From Solanum dulcamara (lineage: Eukaryota > Streptophyta > Magnoliopsida > Solanales > Solanaceae): 64,000 nt of DNA. A model generated the notes under the pieces. That model made no database searches, was not told the origin of the DNA, and was given only the letters and a program-made list of their open reading frames with translations. Where the stretch lies: NCBI RefSeq assembly GCF_947179165.1, contig NC_077242.1, forward strand, positions 24,319,097-24,383,096, written 5' to 3'. Made by a program: the position numbers and the translations under genes. Below, piece after piece: positions 1 through 12,515 of this stretch; positions within the stretch are counted from its first letter, which is position 1, and the number at the start of each line of letters is the position of its first letter.

Positions 1-1293
1 TTAGTCCGTAATCTTCTAATCTGCTGATCCAGGATGGCGATAGGCTGCTCTTCATAGGATAACTATTTTGTGACTTGGATATCATCTATGGGATATACCC
101 AGGATGGATCACCAATGCATTTGCGAAGCATGGATACATGGAAGACTGGATGCACTTCTTCTAGATCCACCGGTAAGTCTAGCTTGTAGGCAATCTTGCC
201 TATTCGACGAAGGATTGGTAAGGGCCAATATATCTTAGACTCAGCTTCCCTTTCTTGCCAAACTTTATTACTTCTTTAATCGGTGACACCTTTAAGAACA
301 CCCAGTCACTCACTCAAAATTCCTAAGGTCGATGTCAATTATCTGCATATGATTTTTGTCGACTTCGGGTAGCTAATAATCTCTTTTGAATAAGCTTCAC
401 CTTCTCCACAATTTGTTGGACCATGTCGGGGCCTATTAGTCGAGTTTCACCAACATCAAACCAACCGATAGGGGATCTGTACTTCCTATCGTACAAAGCC
501 TCATATAGTGCTATCTGGATGCTGGAGTGATAGTTGTTATTGTAGGCAAACTCAATGAGTGGGAAATGATCATCCCAGTTACCTCTAAAGTCAATAATGC
601 AGGCATGCAACATTATTCTAACATTTGAATAGTACGATCGGCCTGTCCGTCAGTTTGAGGATAAAATGTTGTACTAAGATTCACCTGCATTCCCAAGCCT
701 TCTTGAAATAATCTCTAAAAGTTGACGGTGAACTGAGCTCCCCTATTGGAGATAATAGATGTGGGAACCCCGTGAAGGCTTACTATCTCCTTGATATATT
801 GCTTCGCATAGTCCTCAGCTGAATATGTGGTCCTGACTAGAAGAAAGTGGGCTGATTTTGTCAGCTGATCCACAATAACCTATATAAAATCCTATTTTTG
901 GGGAGTGCGAGGTAAGCTTATAATAAAGTCCATGTTAATCGCTTCCTATTTCCAAGTTGGGATCTCCATTTCCTGTAGTAACCCACCCGGTTTCTAATGT
1001 TCAATTTTAACCTGTTGGCAGTTCGGGCATTGGGATACGAACTCTTCTATATCCTTCTACATACCATCTCACTAATATAAACATCTGAGGTCAAGATACA
1101 TATTGGTTGACCCCGGATGAACAAAATAAAGGGCATGGTGTGCCTCTCCTAGCACTTACTTCTGTAGACCTTCAACTTCCAGCACACAGACTCTACCTCT
1201 ATATCGTAGTACCCTACCAGGTGTGATCTCGAATGGTGTATTTTCCTTCTGGAGACCTACATCCCTATACTATGTTAGAATAGAGTCTGTGTA
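1..1293 (-). pseudogene. Element A integrase and chromodomain-type tail, degenerate
   Basis: In an active element this protein inserts the cDNA into the host chromosome. Read leftwards from about 1290 one finds a zinc-finger part still containing the CPNCQQ signature, the catalytic core (about 900-560), a stretch around 335-613 ending in frame near 335, and a tail with the GPY-type motif and the LRK...SYEEQPIAILD segment (about 240-10) seen before the chromodomain of Tekay/Del elements. In the core the first catalytic Asp is present (VDQLTKSAHF), but the second is Asn (ISNRGAQF) and the Glu position in the DGQAxR block is Asp. Multiple stops interrupt the frame. Catalytically dead. Confidence 0.88.
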
Positions 1294-2957
1294 CTAGCAT
1301 TGCTTTATCTCTTCCATGATTGAGGATTCAGCAAGTCCTCGAACAGAAACCCCACCATCATCCGAATCAGCTAAGCGGACTCCAAGGCTAGCTAATTGGC
1401 AAATCTCATGGACTTTCTCCCTTCGTTCTGGTTGTACACCTGCCAAGCTACCCATTGATTTATGGTTGAGTGTGTTTGCCACCACATTTTCTTTCCCTGG
1501 GTGGTATAGAATGTCGATATTGTAGTCCTTCAGCAATTCTAGCCACCTTCTCTGCCATAGATTCAACTCTTTCTATTTAAAAATGTACTGAAGGATTTTG
1601 TGGTCTATATAGATATCAACATGTATGCTATACAGGTAGTGAATCCATATTTTTAAAGCGTGAATCAGTGCTGCTAGTTCCAAATCATGAGTCGGGTAAT
1701 TCTTTTCATGCTTCTTAAGCTATCGGGAGGCATAAGCTATCACCTTACCATGTTGCATCAATACACATCGCAGCCCAACCCCGGAAGCATCACAATAAAT
1801 AACATAGCCATTTGGTCCTTTAGGAAGAGTTAGAACAGGAGACGTAGTCAATTTATCTTTTAGCAACTAGAAACTTTGCTCACAAGCCTCAATCCACTAG
1901 AACTTAGCCGCCTTTTGAGTTAGCCTAGTTAAAGGTGCCAAAATGGAAGCAAATTTTTCTACGAACCTCCTGTAGTATCTTGCTAGCCCAAAAAAACTAC
2001 GTACCTCCATAGGGGTTGTAGGTCTTGGCTAGGCCTTTACGGCCTTAATCTTCTTCGTGTCTACGTGAATGCCATCAGCCCTAATAACGTGCCCCAAAAA
2101 TGCTACTGAAGTCAGCTAGAATTCACATTTAGAGAACTTAGCATCCAACTTCTAATGTTTGAGTACTCCTAGTACCACCCATAAATGGTCCTCGTGTTCC
2201 TTTTCTGATCATGAATAAATTAGAATATCATCAATAAATACAATCACGAATAAATTCAGAAATAGTTTGAACATCGGTTCATCAGATCCATAAACATTGC
2301 GGGAGCATTTGTCAGCCCAAAACACATCACTCTAAACTCATAATGTCCGTATCAGGTTCTGAATGTGGTCTTTGGGATATTTGCTTCCCTTACCCATACC
2401 TGATGATATCCCGACCACAGGTCTATCTTCGAAAAGCACTTAGCACCCTACAATTGGTCAAACAAATCATCAATCCTGGGGAGGGGATATCTGTACTTAA
2501 TTATTACTTTGTTCAGCTGCCTGTAGTCGATTCACATTCGTAACGACCCATCTTTCTTTTTTACAAACAGTATCGGTGCTCCCCATAGCGATGTGCTGGG
2601 CCTAATAAAGCCCTTTTCTAGCAAGTCTTTCAGCTGCTCCTTTAGCTCTTTTAACTCTGCGGGTGCCATTATATATGGAGGGATAGAGATGGGCTAAGTA
2701 TCTGGTAACACATCTATAGTGAACTCTATCTCCCATTCAGGAGAAAGACCTAGGAGTTCATCTGGGAACATATCTGGATATTCATTGAATATGGGAACCG
2801 ATTGGAGAGTTGGTACTTGTGCTTCCAGATTATGCACACGGACTAGATGATATATATACCCTTTTCTAATCATTTTCCTTGCCTTGAGGTAAGAAATAAA
2901 TTTACCCTTCGGCGATGCTGCGTTTCCTAACCACTCGACAATTGGTTCACCTGGGAA
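1294..2957 (-). pseudogene. Element A reverse transcriptase and RNase H, degenerate
   Basis: This is the polymerase part of the polyprotein, which copies element RNA into DNA. On the minus strand it starts with the [12 protein letters not shown] / GFIRPS linker (about 2660-2590) and then the RT fingers and palm. The FIDD catalytic box is intact at 2229-2240. The connection region and RNase H follow, with the CDAS start motif near 1770, THDLELAAL near 1700 and an ORF at 1294-1566 ending the domain. Stops occur inside the palm (for example just after FIDD and in the thumb) and the last RNase H acidic residue is Asn (VVANTLN). It lies between the protease at right and integrase at left. Pseudogene. 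Confidence 0.88.
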
Positions 2958-3260
2958 CTAGAACCGAACCACTTTGTTTCTATAATCTACATTGGCATAA
3001 CAAGAAGCTAACCAGGCCATACCCATAATAACAATAAATTCCGTCATAGATAACTCCATCAAGTCCACCAAAGTATGACAATCATATACATCTACCAAGC
3101 AATTTCTATATATTTGTTTTACTATAACAGAGTCTCCCACCTGTATGGCCACCTCAAATGACTCTATTAACTCAGGCTTTATTCTAATTCTACTAGCAAC
3201 AAAGGGAAATATATATGACAAGGTAGATCCTGGATTTATCAACACATACACGGCCTCGAG
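2958..3260 (-). pseudogene. Element A aspartic protease with Asp-to-Asn active site
   Basis: Retropepsin-like domain that would cleave the Gag-Pol precursor. The frame 3251-2958 reads MYVLINPGSTLSYIFPFVAS, which aligns with the VLxDxGxTxSFI active-site block of gypsy proteases, with Asn where the catalytic Asp should be. The second hallmark, the I-G-M-D-W-L block, is present as IMGMAWLAS, so its Asp is Ala. The segment continues downstream without a stop into the linker before RT. It overlaps the 3' part of the gag frame, as expected for a fused polyprotein. Inactive. Confidence 0.85.
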
Positions 3261-4691
3261 AAAAGATTAATAATATACTTGTAACCACATTGGGTGATGC
3301 CTCTTGATCCCGTCTGCTGGCTAAGGCATATATATGGTTGGAAGGGCTACTAGAACTGAAAGCTCCACCCCGGCCTCTGGCACAGCCCATCGATGTCTGC
3401 ATGCCCCACCCCATAGGGTGCATAGCTACCGAATAATAAGAACCCGCAACTGACCTAGTTGGCTGACCTGAACCACTTGGAGTACCCTGGAATAGGCATT
3501 CCCTCGCAACGTGGCCTTGGCATTGACAAGTAAAATAGACACCTGTGTTCCAACAACATTCTCCAGGATGAGGTCTAACACAACGGGGACACTGGGTAAA
3601 TGGTAGTCTTGATTGTTGAGAACCCCAGTTCACCTGTGTACCTGAAACCCTGGAGCTTTGACCGGCTCCCGAATACTCGGTGCTCACAAACCTTCTACCT
3701 AGAACCTGTAGGGGTGCACTATAAGCTGGCTGGAAGGGATATCTACCATATTATTGGGGGTGCCCACTCCAAAATTACCCTAGATAACCAACTGTACTAG
3801 CCTTCTTACGTTGGCCTCTATCATAGCCTCTGTCGGGCTGACGCCCTCTACGTTGCTCCTCTATCCCTTGGGCGTATGCCTATACTCGAGCAATATCCAT
3901 GCCTGTCTAGGAATCCATGGCCATACAGCTATCAACCAAATAAAGGTCCAAGACTATCACGTAATGATGCACCCAGTCAGCCATGTTAGCTACAACCATG
4001 GGCGCATACCTTGCTAATGAATCATACTCTAGACTATAGTCTTTAACACTGCTGCCATTTTTCTTTAACTGCAAAAACTTATCAACTCGGGCTCGTCTCA
4101 TTTCTGGAGGCAAAAAGTGACCTAGAAAGGCCTTTAAGAACTCATCCCATTCGGTTGGAGGTGTACCTCATCCCTTGATAATTCCCAAGACTTATACCAG
4201 TTAGCGGCTACGTCACACAGTCGATATGAAGCATTTCCACCGACTCTATTTTTGAGGCCCTAATAATCTGCAGTGTACGCTATATTTGCCGCTAAACTCC
4301 TGTGGAGCTTCTGCAGATCTCGACCCATAAAATTCTAGGGGATAGTAGGCTAGGAAGTCACAGACCCTCAAGCTATCTTATCTATTTACACCATCCAAGC
4401 CATGCCAACGAGTCTATCCTGCCATTAGTTCGGTCAGTAATTACATTGCATCTCTCATCGCTCTATCCTCTGCTCCTTGCTGTGGGGCTGAGTCTCCAAC
4501 ACCGAAGCTTCAGGGCCTACAGCTGCCGCTGCTCTAAACTCCTCTGAAGGTAATGGCATAGTAGAACTCGCCGACTGAGGCATAATCCTTAGTACAGACT
4601 AGGCACAATCCCTAGTAACCCTTGGGGCTTGACTGGTTTCCCCCGCTACCGACTTGCCTTTCTGGGTGGTTTTTGCTTTCCTCGGAGGCAT
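3252..4691 (-). pseudogene. Element A gag (capsid and nucleocapsid), degenerate
   Basis: Structural protein that would package element RNA. The start is the ATG at 4691-4689, coding MPPRKAK, the usual gypsy Gag opening, about 200 bases downstream of the LTR. Stops appear within the first 40 codons. The capsid core survives in the 4113-3907 frame (RARVDKFLQLKKN...SLEYDSLARYAP). The zinc knuckle lies near 3540-3500: spacing Cx2Cx4Hx4C is preserved, but the first Cys is Tyr (YFTCQCQGHVAREC). A Gly/Ser-rich tail leads into protease. Several frameshifts separate these pieces. Confidence 0.85.
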
Positions 4692-4877
4692 TACTGCAAA
4701 CATAAAGGTAGGTTAGTGAAAGGTCATCCTAATACCTTAGATTTATCGCACGATCTAAGACAAGAAAGGAAGATAACATCCTAAATGTCCTATAGCTCTC
4801 TGTTAAGAGATGTGGTGCACAACACACCGATAAACAAGACTCTACTAGACACGGTCTATAGACATTCCAAGGAAAGA

Positions 4878-4893
4878 CCACTCTGACACCACT
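4878..4893 (-). promoter_or_regulatory. Element A primer binding site (tRNA-iMet type), mutated
   Basis: Immediately inside the LTR (2-base spacer), the minus strand reads TGGTGTCAGAGTGG. This matches the plant initiator-Met tRNA primer site TGGTATCAGAGC at all but two of 12 positions. It fixes the LTR/internal boundary and the element's direction. Confidence 0.85.
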
Positions 4894-7692
4894 TTTATCA
4901 CGACCTAATCCCATAGGCCATGACGGGTGCCCGAAAAATATATAAGCCGACAAGGCCATCACGATGGGGGATATGTCCCCAAAACATAAACCATATCTGC
5001 ATGACTATACATACATAGCTATGTAACACATATACAACCCACACATATATCTACAGACCTCTAAGAGAATAATGATAACATAAGGCGGGATAGGGCCCCC
5101 GCAGTACCCATGAACAAACAAATTTATACATCGAGGGTTAGTACCCAAAATCTAGGCTCTAGTACAATAAAGCGCTTCTGAACTGTTGATAGGAGTCCTA
5201 CTCTAGGGGCCTCCAAACTATGTGTCTGTACCTGCGGGCATGAAATGCAGCCCCCCGAAGAGAGGGAGGTCAATACGACATATGAACTGAGTATACAAAG
5301 CATAACTGAAAACATATATGAAATAAAGAGTGTCAAGAGACAAATATGTTACTTAAGATAACACTATAACTGTACCTTATGAATCATAAAAACATGCCTG
5401 TTCATATTATACAATATAGTCGGCCCCTTTAGGGACTCGGTGAAACATATATCTATAGGACCATCATAGGGCACGGCACCATCATCACTTTATCATATCA
5501 CATCATATCATCATTTATATATACATATGTTCTCTGCCCTCTAGTGAGGGACTCGGTGAGTTGTTCATGTCATTGCATTATCATTTCCTCATATAGCATA
5601 CCCGGCCTTTTAGTGAGGGACATGGTGGATAATACAGTAAACTGCGCATGATTACGTTCTCATCTCGGGACTCAGTGATAGAAAGGTTGCAGTATCTATG
5701 AGTAGAGTAGTAAGTAACCATATGCAATTTAAATCATTATCAAGACTCAATGAAGTAATAAAGATGAATTTTCATTTGAAAATTAGGACGATAGGCATAT
5801 CAATCGTCTCTCGAATATCACTATTGATCATATCAAAGCGTCTTAGACATCATAGGCATTTTAAATCATATCTGAGACTCGATGGAATACTCAAATGTGC
5901 TATCATTTAAAAACCAAGACAAGATTCATATCAAGTACCTTTGGAGTGTCATTATGGTTTGTATCAAAGTAGCACTTTTGGAATCATCTACTCGTATCAA
6001 AGTATAATAAAATATCTTTTGGAAGTCAAGAAAATGGCTATCTTAGTGGCTTTGAGAATGGGGACTTCCTTGGGATCAAATATACTTTGTCTATTCGTTT
6101 CATAAGGTTCATGCCAAAAAAAAGAAGATTAACTTTACCTACTTACTACTTCCCAAGGTATAGAAAAAATTTAGAATCCATAGTTCAATTATTGGAAGAG
6201 TTCTAGCTTAAAAGAGTAAAGAAGATTCATGCTTTATACCACAACATAAATTAAACCAACTTAGGATGGTTGGAAACTATCATATGAATTGAGACAAAAG
6301 GACATAAGTTTTAGGAAATTAGAAACATTGGCCATCCTAGTGCACTTAAGAATAAGAGTTTCTTGTAGACTTCGTGCATTCTTCGTCCGTTGGCTTTCTA
6401 TGGGTCATGCCCAAAAAAGAAAGAAGATAAGTTTTACATACCCTCTACTTTCCCTCATAGAGTCATTATATACATGTATCGTACCCGGTTCGTCATGAGC
6501 TCGGTATCTTAACTTTCTCATTGCTTTACCATACCATCATACAACGTACCCGACCCATGATGGGACTCAGTGAGTAATCATAGCATTATAACATCGTACT
6601 TATGTCAAAGACATATCAAGAGGGAAGAAGTGTAGCTTTACCAACTTGTACCAAAAACATGCCAAGAGGAAGCTTCACATACTTATGCCAAAAAGCATGC
6701 CAAGAGAAAGAAGGGCTTCACATACCTTTTTTTGGGATAAATTGAAATCCGTCCTGCCTTGATACCTCCTTAACCTATTTTACATGAAAGTAATAATAAG
6801 GTTAATAGCCTTCACTTTCCAAATCCCACTCTACAACAAATTACTAATAGGAGTCGTTTCCTATCCATTACCCTCGACTAGTTTGTTACTAGTTCCGAAG
6901 CTACCGAAAATCAGACAGCATTTCCTCTGTAACTTCAACATCCCCGAGATTTCAACTCAGACACAATATCAAAAACCATACCAACAACAAAAAAAAACAT
7001 CATATTTACAATTAACTAACTTCAACCTTACCTAATACAAGCCCCAAACAACTAGCTCCCAACTACGATACAAAAATAGAGTTTTTAATCTTTATTTTGC
7101 AAACTTTTTAACCATAACAAATGGAGGGTCGTGTGGCTGAAACTAGAAGAACCAACACCCTTTTTAAAACACTTTAAATCCCTAAAACACACAACCCCAC
7201 CAGCTTCATCTGCAGTACCACAACGACAACACACTACGCGACTTCGATTTAGCTACTACGACTTTAATTTAGCTGGTTTTTAACGTCAAGCATCCTTATG
7301 AAATTTTTCCACTTCCAGCATCACTTAATACATGTAATATACCTGATAACATCATCATAAACTCCAGTTCGAAAGAGAAACTCTTACCTTGCCCGAAACT
7401 CATCAACCTCATCAAAACTTGCCTCGGAAGTTCCTTTAGCATGCCTAAAACCTCTTGGCTGTTTGGTAACGTTTTGGGCTGCTCCAAACCATAAATTTTT
7501 ATTACTAACACCTTCATAGCATCATGGTGCACCTTATAGAATTAATTCACGAAACGAAATCGGAAGATTACCTTTGTTTTCCCTCAAATCCAAAACTCTC
7601 TGTAGCTTAAGGGTTTCTCTCCTCTTCTTCTCTTTTCTAAAATATTTGGATGAAGTAATAACTTAAGGGATAAGGATGACTAAAATTCATAA

Positions 7693-7694
<2 letters not shown>

Positions 7695-7720
<26 letters not shown>
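7695..7720. repeat. (AT)n microsatellite in the element A LTR promoter
   Basis: Thirteen uninterrupted AT units. It occupies the place where the related LTRs carry a short TATATATATG TATA box, so it probably grew by slippage from the TATA box. Confidence 0.95.
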
Positions 7721-7726
<6 letters not shown>

Positions 7727-7786
7727 CATTAAGGGGGACACATGTCGTCCCCTAAGTGGTGAGACATGTCAAGTCCTAAGTGGTGA

Positions 7787-7918
7787 CACGTGTCAAGCCC
7801 CCATTGGGCCAAATACCCATTTTCTCCAATCACAGGCTGCCACGTGGCATGTGGGAGGGGGGGTCCACCACCCTCGCTCCAGCTGCTGCCATCTGGAACT
7901 CCCTCATGCTGCCACGTG
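7787..7918 (-). promoter_or_regulatory. CACGTG (G-box) cluster, element A LTR U3
   Basis: Three perfect CACGTG cores at 7787-7792, 7841-7846 and 7913-7918, each in a longer palindrome (GACACGTGTC or GCCACGTGGC). They sit upstream of the TATA-like (AT)n on the minus strand. CACGTG is the known plant bHLH/bZIP site. A role in transcribing the element is inferred from the position and from its recurrence in the two related LTRs. Confidence 0.6.
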
Positions 7919-8225
7919 GCACTCTCTTTTCCCTCTCATGGCTTCGTAATCTCGTCTTACTTTATGAACCTATGTAATCTTTGTCGCGTAAGCTTGGTAT
8001 ATACTCAAGTAGTTTAAATATATAAGATTTCCAAATTGGTAGCTTACGCAAGTAAGTCGAGTCCTATAACTCATTACTTGGCCTCTAATTCCTTCTGAAT
8101 TCTCATAATCATATTTCCATTCTTTCCTTCTATGAGGTGTCATATTCTCCCTTTCTTAGAGTTGTTTGATAGAGTCATAGATTATCCGGCTCACATGACA
8201 ACTTATAAGAATCTTATGATCCTTT

Positions 8226-8300
8226 CAGGAAACTTAAGAAGCTTAAATAAAACTTAAGAAGCTTAAGAGGTTCAAGAAACTTAAGAAACTTGAGAACCTT
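8226..8300. repeat. Short AACTTAAGAAGCTTAA-type tandem repeat near the LTR edge
   Basis: Five to six imperfect units of an AAACTTAAGAAG-like block, rich in CTTAAG and AAGCTT palindromes, just inside the outer end of the element A LTR. The equivalent place in the other two LTRs has one unit, so this is a local expansion in this copy. Confidence 0.7.
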
Positions 8301-8327
8301 CAAGGTACAAAAGTATGGGGTATAACA

Positions 8328-8942
8328 AGTATGTAGGCAGGCATTACAAAGTAAAATATTTAGGACATTTATAAGGTAAAGTACATAAATGAGTGCATGC
8401 ATAATAAATCATGTAGATAACATTTAAACCATACATATATGGATATATACATGCATGATTAATCATGTAAATTGCATTTGAAACGTTCGTTTGTGGGTTG
8501 TTAACTATAACTGACATTAAGACCATATGAGCTATTACATGGAATCCAACATAACCCCCTACATTTGCCGGGGAGTCTACTTACCTAGGGTAGAACTTCA
8601 TCAACTTTATATTTATCTTTAACTTTAACTTTAAGATATTTCATGGATCCATTAGCCTAAGCCTACAAGAGCTCCTTTGTTGTCACATAATTAATGACAC
8701 AGGGGGTTTCTACTAGGATTCTCTTACTGAATCCTACCTCAGTGCCCCATTCGGTGCTAAGTCAATCACATAGAATCGTTTAATACTTCAAAAGAGTCAT
8801 AGTATATAACTTGAGAATTCAAAACATCACATTTGGTGGAATAGCTCATTAAAACCTTTAGTGATTCAAATATGCAAGAATTGTCCTTATAGCATAAAGA
8901 ATTCATCATTCATACCATTTCATTATTCTTTTATTTTATAAG
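8328..8942. other. Anonymous sequence between two LTRs
   Basis: 615 bases with no coding signal. This is the left half of an older sequence that resumes at 12516, because the solo LTR between them is bracketed by ATAAG on both sides. It looks like old repeat DNA; no family recognised. Confidence 0.5.
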
Positions 8943-11900
8943 TGTCACGACCCAACCCCGTAGGCCGCGATTGGTGTCCGACCTGGACCCCCCGTACATA
9001 TATCTATTAGCTGAGGTCACATTGAATCATAAATAAGACAATATCATGTAATAGAGCCCCACTGGGTGATAATATTTTCATAAACCTGTAGCCCTTTTCG
9101 TTTGTACCACAACCCGATAGGGCACGCAAGCCAACAAGGCTGCCATAACATAATAACATATATTATATATCATGTAGACCCAGCTGAATCAAACTGACAT
9201 ACACAACCCACATATACATGTCTGCAGACCTCTAAAAATATAAATGACAACATATGGCGGGGCAGGGCCCCCGCCGTACCCCTAAATGGATATAACAATT
9301 TATATACATCCGTGGATAGTATCAAAAACTAGGCCCCGATATAAGGGAGCCTCTTCCAGCTGAGCTGCATGGAATCCTAAACTGATGGACTCCCAAAATC
9401 TGTATCTATACCTGCAGGCATGAACGCAGCCCTCCGAGAAAGGGGGTCAGTACGATATATGTACTAAGTATGCAAAACATAATATAATACAACTGGAAGC
9501 ATATCTGAGATAGAGAATAGGGGATAAGATATCAATTCAGAAACCTGTACCTGTACTTTGTGAATTACAAAAACATGCATGTTCGAGTCATATCATATAG
9601 CCGGCCCTTTCGGGGGTCCGGTGAATCATCTCTGTAAAATCATCTCTGTAAAACCATCATGGCCCCAGTGCCATCACCACCTTATTACAACACATCATCA
9701 TATATCTATACACGTATCCTGGCCCTCTATTGAGGGACTCAGGGAATAATGCAGTGAACTATGCATGAGAACATATCCTGGCCCGGGACTCAAGGAAAGA
9801 AGTGTTACGATATACACGAGTAGAGTAGTGAGTAACTATATGCAATTTAAATCATTATCAGAGACTCGACAGAATAAGAAAGTTAAGCTTTTGTTTGAGG
9901 ACCCGAGTAACGGTGTAGTCATCTCGAGTGTCCTCTAAATGCCATTATGGGCTGTCTCAATTATAATCTCGGGGCTCCTAGACATGTACTAAAGTAAATC
10001 CAAATCGCTTATGGAACCAGAAACATTTGTTAACATATAGTCTGTAAGACTTGGAGCCTGTATATTTGTTATTTCTTTAGCATATAACAGTTTCCAGGGA
10101 AATAGTTCGGCTACCGTAGGAGTTCAATATTCAGAAGTAAATAAGAGATGTTCGAGAATAGAGTTACCCTAGAGCTCAGATCATATTCAACTTACAACTA
10201 AGACAAAGGCATGCCCAAAAGAAGAAAGAGAATAAGCTTTATGTAGTCTGTACTTTCCTTCAGGGGATCTGCATACACATATTACGTACCCGACCCATCA
10301 TGGGGCTCGGTGAATCATTATGGCATCATAATCTCATTTTTGTACCAAATACGTGTCAAGGAAAATGAGAGATAGCTTTTCACACACTACTGTTTAACAC
10401 GTAGAAGCCTTACTAGGCAATACTCAATCCTTATAGAAATTCCAAAACTAAGCAGTGGATAGGGGTTATGAGGCGTACTTGGAGTTTTGGGAATGGAATT
10501 ATCCCCACATTCCACACATAATTCACTTAAGGCTAAAACTTGCCAAAAGGAAAGAAGGATAGTTGTACGAGTCTATACCAAAACATGCCAAGAGAAAGCT
10601 TTACATACCTTGTTTGAATTATTCCTTATTCTGCTTGACCCGCCATCCTTTGAACCTATTCAACATGAAATTAATATAAATATCAAACCCTCTTAACTTT
10701 CCAGCATCTTAGGTTACACCTTAGTATCAATGGAATCTATTTCCTTAGTCGTTCCCCCGACTAGTTTTGTTATTCGCTAAGGCGTCGACGAAAATTGGGC
10801 AGCACCTCCCCTGTAATGTGCCCTATCCAAATTTCCAATTAGGTCCCTAAGACCTAAAGCCAACCAACAACAACAACCTGCAGCAATTCATACCAACAAT
10901 ATACAACATAAACTCCAAACGACTTATTCAAAAATACGATATCAAAATAGGGCGTCTAGCCTTTATTTTGTGACGCCTTTAATTATACATAACGAGGGGT
11001 CATGTGGATTCTACCAGAAGAACCCTAACCCACATTAGGACATATTTAGGCCCTGCAACAACAAGCCACACCCCTGCAGAAGCAACTCACAAGAACGACA
11101 CTTTATTTCGATGACAATTCACTTCTAGCGACTCCAATTTAGTTTATTTCGAACGTCGAGCATTTCTACGACATTCTTAAACTTCCAGCAGCATACAAGG
11201 GGTGTAATACACCATATAACAATACCATAAACTCCAATTTAAAAGGAAAGGCCTTACCTTACGTTAAACTTGTCAAACTCGCCAAAACTATCCAAAATGT
11301 GAAATCTGGACAGCTTACTGTTTTACCTTGTCGCTTCGTTTCGAAGTTGTAATGGAGGGAAACAGGATTTACGTCCTTCATGAAAGTTATATACATGTGT
11401 ATTAGGGTCGCAAAAAATTTCGAATCATCCCTACATCAATTTTGTACAAAAAGATATGACCAAAATAATTACAGTTGTCCGTGTAGAATTTCCAAAACCA
11501 AATCTGAGCAGTACCTCCTCTATGCTTCATCACCATTTTTCGAGCTGATACATGTAAAACTGGATTTTGGAGTCTGAATGAAAGTTATATATCCACTAAA
11601 TACCTTTCCAAAACATATTAAATCACTCAAAACGAATCTGTACACAAGAAGTTATACCAATATTACCAACAACAGTCCCTTCCAAAAACGGGTTGGTTAA
11701 TTAGCGTTTTCTCTTATTTTCTCTTCCAAATTCCAATTGCAAAGCTGGAGTTTTACTTCCATGAAGGTCTTAAAATACATATATACGTATCCATGTACTT
11801 AAGGTACACCGTATATAATTAATTCACGGAAGAAAATTGGAAAACTAACCTTTAAACTTCAAGAACCATGGCTGCCTCTCTATTTCTCTCCCTCACGTTT

Positions 11901-12515
11901 GTTTTCTCTATGTTGGCTGATGTTTTGATGGATAACTGAAGTATATGATATATATCAACATATATATGTGGCTTTAGGGTGTGCCACGTGTCAACCCCAA
12001 GAGGTGACACGTGTCCAGCCCCTATTGGGCCACCGTATCATGATGCCAACTATGGGCTGCCATGTGGCAGTGGGGTCCACCCCCCCCAAGTAGGTGGGTC
12101 ACCTACTTGACCCCAAGCAGGTGGGTCACCTTCTTGCTTGAGGTGCTGCCACGTGTCGCTTCTTCATTGGTTACCACGTGTCGTCTTTTTTCCCTTCCTC
12201 GTGGACTCGTAATCTTGTCTTATTTTATGTACCTATGTAATCCGTGCTATGTAAGTTTGATATATGCTTAAGTATCCCAAGTGCATATGACTTTTAACTT
12301 AGTAGCTTACATAGGTAAATCGAGTCTTACGACTCATTACTTGGCCTCCAATTCCTTCCGGACTCTTATGATTTCATCTCCAACCTTCTCTAGTATGGGG
12401 TATCACATTCTCCCTTCCTTAGAGCCGTTTGATAGTGTCGTAACTTAAGTGGCTCACATGCTAGCTTCTAAGTAACTTAAGGGACATTCCGAGTTCAAAG
12501 ATGTGGGGTGTAACA
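8943..12515 (-). mobile_element. Solo LTR of the element A/D family with perfect ATAAG duplication
   Basis: Begins TGTCACGACCC and ends GGTGTAACA on the plus strand, so it is minus-oriented. The five bases on each side are ATAAG (8938-8942 and 12516-12520), a perfect target duplication. No primer site or internal region lies next to it, so an element inserted here and then lost its interior and one LTR by LTR-LTR recombination. It is 3573 bases long. It contains a CACGTG cluster, a TATA-like stretch near 11960, and the same dispersed GGACTC and CATGCC-type blocks as the other family LTRs. Confidence 0.95.
11985..12180 (-). promoter_or_regulatory. CACGTG (G-box) cluster in the solo LTR
   Basis: Four CACGTG cores at 11985-11990, 12008-12013, 12150-12155 and 12175-12180. 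On the minus strand they sit upstream of the TATATATGTT-like TATA region at about 11968-11957. The arrangement is the same as at 7787-7918 and 58641-58846. Confidence 0.6.

Larger units (their letters stand above)
1..8327 (-). mobile_element. Element A: Ty3/gypsy chromovirus (Tekay/Del type), 3' end beyond window
   Basis: Read on the minus strand the order is LTR (8327-4896), primer site, gag, protease, reverse transcriptase, RNase H, integrase and chromodomain-type tail, running off the left edge. This is the Ty3/gypsy order. The integrase tail resembles the Tekay/Del chromoviruses of plants. Every reading frame carries stops and frameshifts and several catalytic residues are substituted, so the copy is dead. 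Its LTR belongs to the same family as the solo LTR at 8943-12515 and the LTR at 58285-61672. The 5 bases outside the LTR (8328-8332) are AGTAT; the partner duplication is not in view. Confidence 0.9.
4896..8327 (-). repeat. Element A 5' LTR (3.4 kb)
   Basis: On the minus strand it runs from TGTTATACCCC (8327) to GGTCGTGATA (4896; the usual final CA is TA here). It shares ends and internal blocks with 8943-12515 and 58285-61672. From the element's viewpoint it has a U3 with a CACGTG cluster (7918-7787), an (AT)n block in the TATA position (7720-7695), and an unusually long R-U5 of about 2.7 kb. The R-U5 carries dispersed copies of a GGGACTCGGTGA-like motif (for example 5433, 5545, 5662, 6564) and a CATGCCAAGAG-like motif (about 6110, 6410, 6655, 6695). 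Confidence 0.9.
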
